64,000 nucleotides of DNA, taken from assembly GCF_002884445.1 (NCBI RefSeq), contig NZ_KZ614144.1, positions 3,516,094-3,580,093 of the forward strand, read 5' to 3'. Below the pieces are notes generated by a model. The model had not been told where the DNA came from. It was given only the letters and a program-made list of their open reading frames with translations, and made no database searches. The position numbers and the translations under genes were made by a program. The stretch comes from Paenibacillus castaneae. GTDB lineage: Bacteria; Bacillota; Bacilli; Paenibacillales; Paenibacillaceae. Of the stretch, positions 22,794 to 31,549 are shown piece by piece; position 1 is the first letter of the stretch; every line of letters starts with the position of its first letter.

Positions 22794-23960
22794 TTAAACG
22801 TGTATTCTTTTGCCCAAAGAATCCTTTAACATGCGGAATTTATCAAATAGTCTTCCCTGCTCGTCTATTGCCTGCAGTTCCATCGAATTAGCAGTCGTAA
22901 CGACTTGAAGAAAATGGGGTACAGCTAACGATTGTGCGGTATGCCACTCTCTTTTCGGCAATAGCCATTCCGGCATAGCGCCTGCACCGCCTGCAACTAC
23001 ATAAATGACTCCATTATCCAAATCGATCTTCCCATTATGGATCGGGTGGCTTCGTTCGTACACAATGGTGTGAGAGTTAATAATCAAATCAACACCATAC
23101 TGCTCAAATAAAGGGCTTAATTGTCGCAAATCCTCCACCTGATAACCACCCGATACATATGGAGGATAATGAAAAAAAACGATTTTCCATTTTGCAGAGG
23201 TTGCTTGTAAATCACGAACTAAAAAATCATATTGATCATTTCCAGCTGCCATCTTACCTGAACTATTTGGATACGTTTCACGATTAACAAATTGTGTACT
23301 GTCCAAGCAAATAAAGTGAGCATCTCCATAATCGAAGGAGTAATAATTTTTGGGGAAATCGAACGCAAAAAAGTCATAGTAAAACGAAGCATTATCCTCA
23401 TGATTGCCTAAGCAGCTATAAAAAGGAGTATTCGTCAAAAACTCCTTTCCCGGGCCGAAGAAATACTTTTCCCAATCTTCGTATTGATGGCCGTCGTTAA
23501 CAATATCTCCAACAAATAAGGAAAAATCAGGGCGATATTTTTGCATTTGACTGAATATATTCCGATTAATTTGCCCGTTGGATTGATCAAAACCGCTATA
23601 TCCGCCTGTTTCACTCGTCACCGTAAAAGAAAACGACTCACCCTCTCGCACAGCAGTCTTGAGGAAATGAGGACCAGCTTCGGTCTCATCCTGCTCATTC
23701 TCCGAACGTATTTTATAAAAATAAACAGTGCTTGGCTCCAATTGCTCGACCTTAATTTGATGGATCGTTGAATACTCCTCTTTACTAACAGTTGCCCGTA
23801 CATGTTCCGGTTTCTTGTAATTTCCGTGATAGCCGCTATGTATTCTTTCAGTCAACAAAATTTCCACATAAGATGATGCAGGCCCTGATGTTTCCCACAT
23901 GATAGTTATCGAATTTCCAGTTGGCCATTGCAAGTACGGTCCCTTCACAATTGTTAGCAT
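22794..23960 (-). CDS. Purple-acid-phosphatase-like metallophosphoesterase with altered metal motifs
   Basis: A 388-aa protein with an N-terminal fibronectin-III-like domain (about residues 1-105, VKGPYLQWPTGNSITIMW) and a metallophosphoesterase domain, the layout of purple acid phosphatases but without a signal peptide. Intact motifs are GDIVND, GNHED and FHYPPY. Two others are changed: the first GDxG block reads SETGG (Asp to Glu), and the GHxH block reads SHTIVYER, so the second His is Ile. The start at 23960 has an AGAGG site 9 nt upstream; an ATG at 23981 has none. It is convergent with YnfA. The fold is confident; phosphatase activity is uncertain because one metal site looks weakened. 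Confidence 0.85.
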   Translation of the reverse strand: MLTIVKGPYLQWPTGNSITIMWETSGPASSYVEILLTERIHSGYHGNYKKPEHVRATVSKEEYSTIHQIKVEQLEPSTVYFYKIRSENEQDETEAGPHFLKTAVREGESFSFTVTSETGGYSGFDQSNGQINRNIFSQMQKYRPDFSLFVGDIVNDGHQYEDWEKYFFGPGKEFLTNTPFYSCLGNHEDNASFYYDFFAFDFPKNYYSFDYGDAHFICLDSTQFVNRETYPNSSGKMAAGNDQYDFLVRDLQATSAKWKIVFFHYPPYVSGGYQVEDLRQLSPLFEQYGVDLIINSHTIVYERSHPIHNGKIDLDNGVIYVVAGGAGAMPEWLLPKREWHTAQSLAVPHFLQVVTTANSMELQAIDEQGRLFDKFRMLKDSLGKRIHV

Positions 23961-24063
23961 ATTAGTCAGCCTCTTTTCCATTTAATAGTTATTTTTCTTC
24001 GTCTACTAATTCCACCTTATCAATATAAAAAGAAGTTATTCTTTTTTGGTTACATGCAATTAA

Positions 24064-24489
24064 CTATCCAAGCAATTCGGAGTCATATCTCTTAAATAGT
24101 TCCTTCATCGTTTCAGAGTCACGTAGTTCAGACGCATGAATAGCATCGATCAATGATTTGATTCTTGTAGTCATAATAATAAGATAATGTGCTGAATCCT
24201 GTTTTGGGTTCCAGAATGTGTGGGGAGTTCCGCGCGGGACTATGACTGCGTCATGTGCGTTTGCCTCAAACATTTCTTCCCCTACTTTGAAACCTAGCGT
24301 ACCTTTTAAGACATACCAAGCTTCATCATCATGATGATGGATATGCAATGGCGCAATCCATTCAGGCTTATTGCCTACAGAAGTACCTGGGGCTGTCCAC
24401 TCTGCAATTGCCATGTTTGCTCCAGTAGGTTCAAGCGTTTGCCCATGAAGTAAAGAAGAGAGGAAATTATGTTTATATGAATTAGACAT
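24064..24489 (-). CDS. Cupin-domain protein
   Basis: A 141-aa single-domain cupin. Motif 1 is PLHIHHHDDEAWYVLKG and motif 2 is AVIVPRGTPHTFWN, containing the His/Glu/His metal ligands. Small cupins of this type may be dioxygenases, isomerases or metal-binding sensors; the substrate is not predictable. The start at 24489 is 7 nt from GGGGTGG and is preferred over an upstream TTG. The gene is isolated and upstream intergenic space is shared divergently with the kinase at 24732. Confidence 0.9.
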   Translation of the reverse strand: MSNSYKHNFLSSLLHGQTLEPTGANMAIAEWTAPGTSVGNKPEWIAPLHIHHHDDEAWYVLKGTLGFKVGEEMFEANAHDAVIVPRGTPHTFWNPKQDSAHYLIIMTTRIKSLIDAIHASELRDSETMKELFKRYDSELLG

Positions 24490-24644
24490 TCTCAATCCAC
24501 CCCTTTGCTTTTATATGATCCAAGTTTTCACTCTCAAATCTGCCATTAACGAAATAACTTTAATTACAAATTACACCAAAAAAGAGGTAAAAGGAATGTT
24601 TTTCGCGAATAATGATGTTAAACAAATCCGAGGAGGTCTTACAC

Positions 24645-24701
24645 ATGATGATTAATGCGAATTTTAATTTTTCATGTCTGAAACCGAGAGTTAATCCCTA
24701 A
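24645..24701 (+). CDS. Possible leader peptide or small protein, 18 aa
   Basis: A perfect AGGAGG site (24631-24636) is followed 8 nt later by ATG-ATG and an 18-codon frame, MMINANFNFSCLKPRVNP, ending at TAA 24699-24701, 30 nt before the kinase-like gene. Either a leader peptide or a chance frame with a good site. No attenuator hairpin was recognised. Confidence 0.4.
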   Translation: MMINANFNFSCLKPRVNP

Positions 24702-24731
24702 CTTAATAAAAAAACAGGGGAGGAACTCGTA

Positions 24732-25400
24732 GTGAATAAACAAAAAAGATTGATTATTATCGATGGAATACCAGGCTCGGGAAAAACGACAACTGCCAGC
24801 AGCATTCTGGAGCGATTGGAAGCTCAACAAATAAATACTAGGTGTTATTTAGAGCAAGAAGAATCGCATCCCCTTTTGATTGCTGAACCAAAATTTGACT
24901 CCTTTGAAAATGAGGAAGAAGCAGATCAGTTCATTCATTTGCTTACTTCACGCTTTAGTCATTTTGTTCAGCATCAATTAAATAGCATTCATGAAGTCAT
25001 CATCATAGAAAGCGTTTTGCTGCAAGACGCGATTAATGTGTCTCATCTTATGGGAATGAGCCATCCGAAGCTGCTTGAGCTTTGTTCAAGACTACAGACG
25101 ATATTGGAGCCTTTGAACCCAATCCTCATTTACTATTATCATATGGATGTGGAGGGTCAATGGCGTTTCATATGCAGTGTTCGAGGAAACGATTGGGGAC
25201 CTGTCTCCCTTCATTCGGATGAAGACTTTAAACAAGCAGGTGAAGTATGGGACAAAAGTCAGACATTTGTCCGCGCTGTTGTTGACCAATGGAATATACC
25301 AAAATTAATCATCGAAAATAATGACTACCATTGGGATGATTACAACCAGCGTATCAATCATTTTGTTGATGATTGTGTACGTATTAACAAAAACAATTAA
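24732..25400 (+). CDS. P-loop NTPase, kinase-like
   Basis: A 222-aa cytosolic protein starting with a nucleotide-binding loop: LIIIDGIPGSGKTTTASSIL at about residues 7-26 contains Walker A. A second hydrophobic strand ending in acidic/Ser residues (EVIIIESVLLQDA) is a Walker B-like segment. The overall layout resembles nucleoside/nucleotide kinases or antibiotic phosphotransferase-like P-loop proteins, but no lid motif identifies the substrate. The start is GTG with a GGGGAGG site. It is followed by a strong inverted repeat. Confidence 0.75.
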   Translation: MNKQKRLIIIDGIPGSGKTTTASSILERLEAQQINTRCYLEQEESHPLLIAEPKFDSFENEEEADQFIHLLTSRFSHFVQHQLNSIHEVIIIESVLLQDAINVSHLMGMSHPKLLELCSRLQTILEPLNPILIYYYHMDVEGQWRFICSVRGNDWGPVSLHSDEDFKQAGEVWDKSQTFVRAVVDQWNIPKLIIENNDYHWDDYNQRINHFVDDCVRINKNN

Positions 25401-25434
25401 TCTCTGAAATCTTATCTCTTATTTTGCAAACTAG

Positions 25435-25461
25435 CTAACCGGCTGCTCTACAGCCGGTTAG
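25435..25461. terminator. Inverted repeat between convergent genes, likely terminator
   Basis: A perfect 11-bp stem CTAACCGGCTG / CAGCCGGTTAG with a 5-nt loop lies between the kinase-like gene and the convergent small membrane protein gene. Neither side has a long T tract, so the efficiency is uncertain. Confidence 0.6.
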
Positions 25462-25471
25462 GCATCAAAAA

Positions 25472-25759
25472 TTATGGATTCACAGGATTATACATTACTA
25501 TAAATGGAATCATTTTAGGTTTTACTTCGAAATTGTAAATCTTTTGATTCTCGGCTTTGTATGCTACGAAATAACTTCCGAACTGAGGAGAAAATTCGAT
25601 GCTTTGATATTTAAAACCCATAGTTTTATGTTTAAATGCGATGTAAGTTGAAGTTGTAAAACGTGCAGTGACATGTTGTACGAAGGTGAACTGATGTAAG
25701 ATAATCACTATGAATAATACGATTGGAATAATGATTGCCATTTTCCTGTATTTCCCCAT
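25472..25759 (-). CDS. Small membrane-anchored hypothetical protein, 95 aa
   Basis: Function not recognised. The ATG at 25759 follows AAGGAGG at ideal spacing and is chosen over an ATG at 25801. One N-terminal membrane helix (MAIIIPIVLFIVIILH, about residues 7-24) leaves roughly 70 residues outside, with aromatic-rich beta strands (FSPQFGSYFVAYKAE). No lipobox or enzyme motif is visible. It stands alone. Confidence 0.65.
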   Translation of the reverse strand: MGKYRKMAIIIPIVLFIVIILHQFTFVQHVTARFTTSTYIAFKHKTMGFKYQSIEFSPQFGSYFVAYKAENQKIYNFEVKPKMIPFIVMYNPVNP

Positions 25760-25819
25760 AATTATTCCTCCTTCTCCCCTTATTGTTCCATCGAATTTCA
25801 AGTAAAATGTAGTGATTAC

Positions 25820-26428
25820 TTAATTCTTTAATACGATATTAGCCTGTTTTGCCGGGGCTTCAGTCGCTAAATAATAATCTTCTGCTTTCCAATATCTATT
25901 CATAAATTTTTTAATTTCATCTTGAGCGGAAACGCTTTCACGAGCGAACCTTTCTTCTCTAGGACAATCCAAATATACTACATAATCATAGAAATTTCTC
26001 CACTCTTTGCGTTGTAGAAATACTCCTTCAATTAGCAAAACGCAGCTGTCAGCCATTTTGATGTTCTGCATGCTATGACTATCAGATTCATTATCATAAC
26101 ATGGAAGGACTAGCATACTTGCCTCCTTCAGTTTCTCAAACAAATTTTCTTTTAGCCATCCCACGTCCCACTGTAAGGTGTAATATTCATACCATGCCTC
26201 ATGACCGGTGTTATATCGTTTATTCCGTTCAACAATGTAATCATCCATATGAAGAACGCATACATTACTATTTTCCTTATGAAATAAGTGACTCAGCTTA
26301 TTTGTAAATGTCGTTTTTCCGGAACGACTTAATCCATCTATGCCGATAATAAGTCGATTTCCCTTTTCTATTGTCGGGATAGATTTCAATAAAACCATTA
26401 CATTATGTTCCAAAGCTACCTCTCCCAT
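25820..26428 (-). CDS. Uridine-kinase-like P-loop protein
   Basis: A 202-aa cytosolic protein of the uridine kinase/phosphoribulokinase-like superfamily. Walker A is GIDGLSRSGKTTF at about residues 29-41. HMDDYIV resembles the substrate-binding/Walker B Asp of uridine kinases, VLLIEGVFLQ is a second acidic strand, and CPREERFARE carries the lid arginines. The length matches small uridine kinase-related proteins in Bacilli. The substrate is not certain. The gene is followed on its own strand by the membrane protein at 25472. Confidence 0.82.
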   Translation of the reverse strand: MGEVALEHNVMVLLKSIPTIEKGNRLIIGIDGLSRSGKTTFTNKLSHLFHKENSNVCVLHMDDYIVERNKRYNTGHEAWYEYYTLQWDVGWLKENLFEKLKEASMLVLPCYDNESDSHSMQNIKMADSCVLLIEGVFLQRKEWRNFYDYVVYLDCPREERFARESVSAQDEIKKFMNRYWKAEDYYLATEAPAKQANIVLKN

Positions 26429-26456
26429 GGATATTATGAGTATATTGCAAACATGC

Positions 26457-26481
26457 TAAAAAAACCGCGCAGGGCGCGGTT
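26457..26481 (-). terminator. Rho-independent terminator
   Basis: On the minus strand AACCGCGC-CCT-GCGCGGTT is followed by seven T. It ends the transcript of the DUF6054-like gene. Confidence 0.85.
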
Positions 26482-26509
26482 ATTCTAGAGCTAATCATTC
26501 AAATGCTCA

Positions 26510-26836
26510 CTAAATGATATATTCCCCTAAAATTTTTTCCACAGAGGAAACGAAATTGTCTGCTGCGCCCCAATCAAAATTGAAAATAATTCCTTCTGAG
26601 CTTCCTGTTGAGATGGCTCTAACATTCGTTACACCATTAATGTTGTCGATAATAACAATTAATGCAGCGCGATTTTTGGAACGGATATAATACTTCTCAT
26701 AAATTTGAGTACCAATAAACCTACCTTCACCTAGTTCATTATATTCTTCATGTACCAGATCAGCGTTTTGCTGATCTCTCACCAAATGCAGTGCTTCAAT
26801 GGGCGCAATGCTAATATTAAAACTGTCTTTACTCAT
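26510..26836 (-). CDS. DUF6054-like protein
   Basis: A 108-aa cytosolic protein. It resembles, from memory of the family, the DUF6054 proteins of Firmicutes: FEKYY/YEKYYIRSKNRAALIV in the middle and the terminal GSSEGIIFNFDWGAADNF motif. The role is unknown. It lies 17 nt downstream of the stalk-domain protein gene on the same strand, so the two may be cotranscribed, and it has its own terminator. Confidence 0.6.
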   Translation of the reverse strand: MSKDSFNISIAPIEALHLVRDQQNADLVHEEYNELGEGRFIGTQIYEKYYIRSKNRAALIVIIDNINGVTNVRAISTGSSEGIIFNFDWGAADNFVSSVEKILGEYII

Positions 26837-26853
26837 TTTTCCGCTCCCACTTT

Positions 26854-27909
26854 CTACTTTTTTTTGATCTCAAAGGATTTAATAATAGTTTTAACATCAT
26901 TGAACATGGATTGGTAATCAGCTGTTGACTTATCATCACTTGGATCATATTGTACATCTGTTGGCGTATGGAACAAATAGACGACATCACCCTTCTCCCC
27001 AAGTTCTGTGATAGGTATTTGTCCTCTGATCTCTTCTTCACTGGAAATCCAAGATTGTTTATCCCATATCGAAATCGTAAATAAGATACCATATTTAGTT
27101 GCTTTATTAATGAAATCAAAATTGTTTCCTTTAGCGCTAATACGCTCTTTCACTTCATATTTCCCTTCCCAGCTCTGGGGAAGCTTAAGAGTAAACGTAT
27201 ATTTCGTATTTTCATATGGGATACGATTTGCTTCGCTTTCAGAATTAGCTCCAATCATTAATCCTGTATCTCCCGGATCCTTCAAAATAATATCGGTAAT
27301 AGCCCAGTAATCAAATGACTCCTGTTTTATCTTCTCAACTACGATAGTGGCATGACCGGATTCAATGACCTCATTCATCACAACAAGCGGATAATCAAAT
27401 GACAATTGAACCTTATCAGACGTTATTTCCTTAGCAATCAGTTTATCAACCTTTCCCATATGTGGGCTTGAACCGCCCGTTACCCAAAAGTTTTCTTCGA
27501 ATTCATCAACCGTTTTCTGCCGAAGTGTAGGAGATAAGACAGCATATTGCAATGCTCCGCTTCTCTTCTGTACCCCACGGATCCAAGTTTGAACGGCTTC
27601 CTCAGGAGATTCAGCTCTTAACGCATTCTCCAAGCTGCGGTTTTGGTTAGACAAATGGGCTGCTTCAGGCATAGTAACATAGATACTATTGTCCTTATAA
27701 ATCAATTTCCCACGAAACTGCTCCACTATGGATCTCAAGGATACCATGGCTGTTCCATTGTCCATCTTGAGCTTAAAAGCGCTGCCGGCAAATTCTGAAT
27801 TATCGATATAAATCCGTAGACCAGGTGAAGCCAAAACCGATCCGGATAAAATCATGAAACCTGCACATACAGCAATTAACAGCTTCCAATTCTTTTTCAT
27901 CCCGTTCAC
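26854..27909 (-). CDS. Exported stalk-domain (copper amine oxidase N-terminal-like) protein
   Basis: A 351-aa secreted or membrane-anchored protein. The signal sequence spans about residues 1-28 (LLIAVCAGFMILSGSVLA). One copper-amine-oxidase-N-like stalk repeat follows at about 30-80 (FKLKMDNGTAMVSLRSIVEQF). Residues 90-215 resemble an NTF2-like fold (AVQTWIRGVQKRSGALQYAVL), and 230-348 form a beta-rich C-terminal domain (YTFTLKLPQSWEGKYEV). No enzyme motif was found. The stalk repeats are common in Paenibacillus surface proteins and carry no copper chemistry. Start GTG at 27909; an ATG at 27900 is also possible. Confidence 0.75.
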   Translation of the reverse strand: MNGMKKNWKLLIAVCAGFMILSGSVLASPGLRIYIDNSEFAGSAFKLKMDNGTAMVSLRSIVEQFRGKLIYKDNSIYVTMPEAAHLSNQNRSLENALRAESPEEAVQTWIRGVQKRSGALQYAVLSPTLRQKTVDEFEENFWVTGGSSPHMGKVDKLIAKEITSDKVQLSFDYPLVVMNEVIESGHATIVVEKIKQESFDYWAITDIILKDPGDTGLMIGANSESEANRIPYENTKYTFTLKLPQSWEGKYEVKERISAKGNNFDFINKATKYGILFTISIWDKQSWISSEEEIRGQIPITELGEKGDVVYLFHTPTDVQYDPSDDKSTADYQSMFNDVKTIIKSFEIKKK

Positions 27910-28034
27910 TAGCTCCTCATCTCATGATTGGTATTTATTGTATAGACTCAATTCAAAGGAAGAATGTTACAGGTCGAATGAAATTTCATTGGAATGAAAA
28001 TTATTGAAAACAGCATCAATTCAAAACCCTACTT

Positions 28035-28634
28035 TTAACGTTTGGCTGCCCAATCCTTCTTATCAAGCTTATAATAATTATATTTTTCTTCATCAATTTC
28101 GATAATATCTTGAAAGTTAAAACCGCTTTTTTGAATGACTTTATTTGACGGGACATTACTTAAAAGAGCAATAGCACTAAGTACTTCAACGTTCGTATTC
28201 TCAAATAAATAATTGATCATTCCTTGTGAGGCTTGGGTTGTATAACCTTTACCTCTATAATCTTTTGAGATTGCATACATGATTTCTCGGTTTGGCGGCG
28301 GCAATTCATCTTTTATCCCTGTGCAGCACCAACCGATTAATTCGCCTGTCTCTTTCAAAATAATTCCCAATCGCAGACGGAGATCACCAATACCTTCACC
28401 TTTCGATACTGTATTGAAGAACTGTTCATTATCTGGAATTTCATAGTTAATAAACCAATCTTTCCTTTGCTCTATTGGTACATTCCAACCTGGCAAAAAT
28501 TCATATATTTCAGGCTGCCAGGTGAGTGAATGGAATTTATCCAAATCAGTAACTATGAATTCTCTTAGAATTACGTCCTTACAGTCAATGCTAAACATAT
28601 TTTGTTCTGAAACGGAACGAGTATTAGTGTTCAT
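28035..28634 (-). CDS. GNAT N-acetyltransferase (RimJ/RimL type)
   Basis: A 199-aa acetyl-CoA-dependent acyltransferase. The N-terminal strand pattern (VILREFIVTDLDKFHSLTW), the central IGDLRLRLGIILKETGELIGWC and the acetyl-CoA loop SKDYRGKGYTTQASQGMINYLF are typical of RimJ/RimL-like GNATs acting on protein N-termini or small amines. The ATG follows AAGGAG. It stands alone; the substrate is unknown. Confidence 0.88.
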   Translation of the reverse strand: MNTNTRSVSEQNMFSIDCKDVILREFIVTDLDKFHSLTWQPEIYEFLPGWNVPIEQRKDWFINYEIPDNEQFFNTVSKGEGIGDLRLRLGIILKETGELIGWCCTGIKDELPPPNREIMYAISKDYRGKGYTTQASQGMINYLFENTNVEVLSAIALLSNVPSNKVIQKSGFNFQDIIEIDEEKYNYYKLDKKDWAAKR

Positions 28635-28730
28635 AATAAATCTCCTTCAAAAAAGTGTAATAATATTTCGTATAACAAACAAAGGCAATCCATCAGCATG
28701 TTAAGCCTAACGGACAGCCTTTTCTCTGAC

Positions 28731-30965
28731 TTACTTTACTAGTTCCAACACTTGCTCTTGTTCATTCTTTTGCTTAGCCATATTTCGCTGTGCCATGACG
28801 AGGCGGTAATAGATTCCTTTGCGCTCCAACAGCTCGTTATGTGTACCAACCTCCGCCACCTTGCCCTTCTCTAGTACAAGCAGGCGATCAGCATTGCTCA
28901 GTGTGGATAAACGATGGGCAATGGCGATGGTCGTACGATTTTTCGTTACTCGTTTGAGTGCTTCTTGAATGGCCGCTTCCGTATCAATATCCAGCGATGC
29001 GGTTGCTTCATCTAGAATCAGAATACGCGGATTATTAAGGATAGCTCGACCGATAGCAATCCGCTGCCTTTCCCCACCGGAGACGTTATTTCCGTTCTCC
29101 TCCAGCTTCGTATCATACCCGTCCGGGAATTTAACAATGAAATCATGAGCATTGGCAATCTTCGCCGCAACAATCACTTCCTCCATTGTTGCGTCTGGTT
29201 TGGAGTAACAAATATTTTCTAGAATTGTTCCGCTGAATAAGAATGTCTCCTGGAGCACTACTCCAATCTGAGAGCGTAAGTCCTCCTGCTGGATGTTTCG
29301 GATATCGACCCCGTCAATGAGAATCGCGCCTTCGTTCACATCATAAAAACGGGAAACGAGATTAATAAATGTTGACTTGCCTGCACCTGAATGGCCCACT
29401 AGCCCCAGCATTTCTCCTGGCTTTACGTCGATTGTAACATCCGTTATGACAGGCTCGTAGGACTTATAACCAAATGTCGCATTTTGAAAGCTGACTGCAC
29501 CTTTGATCTGCAGCTTCACTACATCTTTGGAATCTGCAATTTCGGGATCTTGATCAATGACAGAAAATACACGTTCCATAGAAATAGCTGCCTTTGCCAT
29601 CCACCTTGGCATGAACATAAGCCAAGTCAGTGGACCGTAGATCATTGTGGCAAAGCCTGTGAATTGAACCATTTCACCAATGCTCATCGATCCCTTAGCA
29701 ATCATCGCGCAGCAAAGCAGCAGAACTAAATATTGTCCGATTTGAATCAGATAGTTGGAGATTGGCGCAAGAACGTTATATACAACCTCCGTTTTGATTG
29801 TAGCTGTTGCGAATTCACTATTGTATTTCCGAAATCTTTTAATTTCTCGTTCTTCCTTGCCGAAAGATTTGACAACACGTATGCCGCTCAAAATATCATG
29901 TAGGAATGAGTTCGCTTTATCATAAATACGCCACTGCTTGTGAAGAAGCTTTCTAAGCACACTTCGCCATACATACACGTGAATGTAAGCAACCAACGGA
30001 GCTGGCAGCACAACGAGCAGCGCCAGCTTCCAGTCGAAGGTGAACAGCAGAACAGCAACCGATGTTAGCACCAAGAACTGATAAATAGCAGTTGTACAAA
30101 GCTCTTGGATCAATTCTCTGATTTGGTCGGTATCTTGTGATATCCGATTCATCAAGTCGCCCGCTCTTTGTGAACTGAGATACCCAAGGGACAAGGTCTG
30201 AATCTTATCGAATACCATTTTGCGCAGATCAGCTGAGATCATTGAGCTTACTACCGCCATGATCCGTCCCCGTGCCATGCCAAGCATCTCCGTTCCAACA
30301 AGACCAAAGAACATCCCCGCCAAAGCAACAAAAAACATGGACTGGCTCGGGCTTTTTCCTGCTGGTGGTTGAATGGCAGAATTGATAAGCAGTTTCATGA
30401 AGAAAGGCCCTGTCAACGAAATACCTGCCATCAAGATAATGACCAGTAGTCCGACTGTTATTTTGCGCCAGTGACTCATTGCTATATTAACAAGCCTCTT
30501 AATGGACGCTTTCTTATCCATGCACTTCGAACACATCGTAGTTCCATGAATAGGAGGTCCTCCGCACTTTGAGCAGACATGTTCTTCCTCGCTGTTATAA
30601 ATACGAATCGGTTTACTTTCCGCTATACTATTCAGGATTTGTGCGATATAAGCAAGACGAGCCGCATGCTGCATGGATACACGGACAATAATTCGTCTTG
30701 CTTGGTCAGTCATATCAACTGCTTCTAGAATGGCATTGCCAATAAGCGGAATCATCTTGTATTCCTTATAATCGGAAATCAATCCGACTTCTACTGCTTC
30801 TCCTTCATGAATACATGCCCATTTCTCTGCTCCTATGACCAAATATGCAGATGTTCGATGACCCCATAGTGTCAGATCGGCGGGTACACAGTAGGCGATG
30901 GACTCTCCAACCGCTTGATGTGCGGCGAGCTTATTAGGCCCAACTAATTCAAAACTTAGATTCAT
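28731..30965 (-). CDS. ABC exporter half-transporter with N-terminal sensory domain and zinc ribbon
   Basis: A 744-aa type IV ABC exporter. Residues 1-125 form a cytosolic alpha/beta domain (FELVGPNKLAAHQAVGE...). A four-Cys zinc ribbon (CSKCGGPP...CSKC) lies at about 130-150. Six membrane helices follow (about 170-460), then a nucleotide-binding domain with Walker A GHSGAGKST, signature VSGGERQR, Walker B RILILDEATASLD and H-loop IAHRLS. Such exporters normally begin directly with the membrane domain. It lies 25 nt downstream of the DUF1854 gene and with it follows a second exporter of the same layout, so the two are likely heterodimer partners. Cargo unknown. Similar proteins carry a label linking them to cyanophycin metabolism, but no cyanophycin genes occur here. 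Confidence 0.9.
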   Translation of the reverse strand: MNLSFELVGPNKLAAHQAVGESIAYCVPADLTLWGHRTSAYLVIGAEKWACIHEGEAVEVGLISDYKEYKMIPLIGNAILEAVDMTDQARRIIVRVSMQHAARLAYIAQILNSIAESKPIRIYNSEEEHVCSKCGGPPIHGTTMCSKCMDKKASIKRLVNIAMSHWRKITVGLLVIILMAGISLTGPFFMKLLINSAIQPPAGKSPSQSMFFVALAGMFFGLVGTEMLGMARGRIMAVVSSMISADLRKMVFDKIQTLSLGYLSSQRAGDLMNRISQDTDQIRELIQELCTTAIYQFLVLTSVAVLLFTFDWKLALLVVLPAPLVAYIHVYVWRSVLRKLLHKQWRIYDKANSFLHDILSGIRVVKSFGKEEREIKRFRKYNSEFATATIKTEVVYNVLAPISNYLIQIGQYLVLLLCCAMIAKGSMSIGEMVQFTGFATMIYGPLTWLMFMPRWMAKAAISMERVFSVIDQDPEIADSKDVVKLQIKGAVSFQNATFGYKSYEPVITDVTIDVKPGEMLGLVGHSGAGKSTFINLVSRFYDVNEGAILIDGVDIRNIQQEDLRSQIGVVLQETFLFSGTILENICYSKPDATMEEVIVAAKIANAHDFIVKFPDGYDTKLEENGNNVSGGERQRIAIGRAILNNPRILILDEATASLDIDTEAAIQEALKRVTKNRTTIAIAHRLSTLSNADRLLVLEKGKVAEVGTHNELLERKGIYYRLVMAQRNMAKQKNEQEQVLELVK

Positions 30966-30990
30966 GCTTCACCTACCTTTCTCTCTCTCC

Positions 30991-31548
30991 CTACATGCAC
31001 ATCTCAACCATACGGTATTCTTTGTCGCTTAGCTGTTCGATGTCCTGGATGAGAAAACGATTCCCATCCACATCGGTAATGAGCAATTTTTTCTCGGTTA
31101 CAAGTCTTACATTGGTGCGGCCGCTATGGACGGTGAATCGACAGCTGCCTGCAGTCGTTTCCGTATCCCAGAAGGAATACCCGTACTCTTCCTTAATTCC
31201 TATTACTTTCGAAATTTCGGGTGCAAAATATCGCAGCTCAAGATGTTTTTCCAATAGGGCAATAATATCAGGAGGAAAGTCATCTAACGATTTGATGATC
31301 CCGATTTCTTTGTTATCAATTGTACGAATGGAAAGATAATTTCTTCGATTGGTATGTGGGAAAGAGCAATGAACATACACCACCGGATGTTCCTGCTCTT
31401 CTACCTGTACTGCCAGCATATTGCCATCCGTATTGCTAAATTTACAATTCTGCGTAGTCAGGTATACGATCTTTGTTGCATCAGCCATATCTGTCTGCTC
31501 TTCTGCCTTTTCCTCTTGGACCGTTTGAATGCCATTGTCCACTGTCAA
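30991..31548 (-). CDS. DUF1854-family protein
   Basis: A 185-aa cytosolic protein. After a charged 40-residue lead, the DUF1854 core is evident: NYLSIRTIDNKEIGIIKSLD, then ELRYFAPEISKVIGIKEEYG, then TDVDGNRFLIQDIEQL near the end. It starts at a TTG one base after the stop of the upstream ABC exporter and ends 25 nt before the second exporter, so all three are surely cotranscribed. The function of DUF1854 is unknown. The conserved context suggests a regulatory or cargo-presenting subunit for the exporter pair. Confidence 0.88.
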   Translation of the reverse strand: MTVDNGIQTVQEEKAEEQTDMADATKIVYLTTQNCKFSNTDGNMLAVQVEEQEHPVVYVHCSFPHTNRRNYLSIRTIDNKEIGIIKSLDDFPPDIIALLEKHLELRYFAPEISKVIGIKEEYGYSFWDTETTAGSCRFTVHSGRTNVRLVTEKKLLITDVDGNRFLIQDIEQLSDKEYRMVEMCM

Positions 31549-31549
31549 C

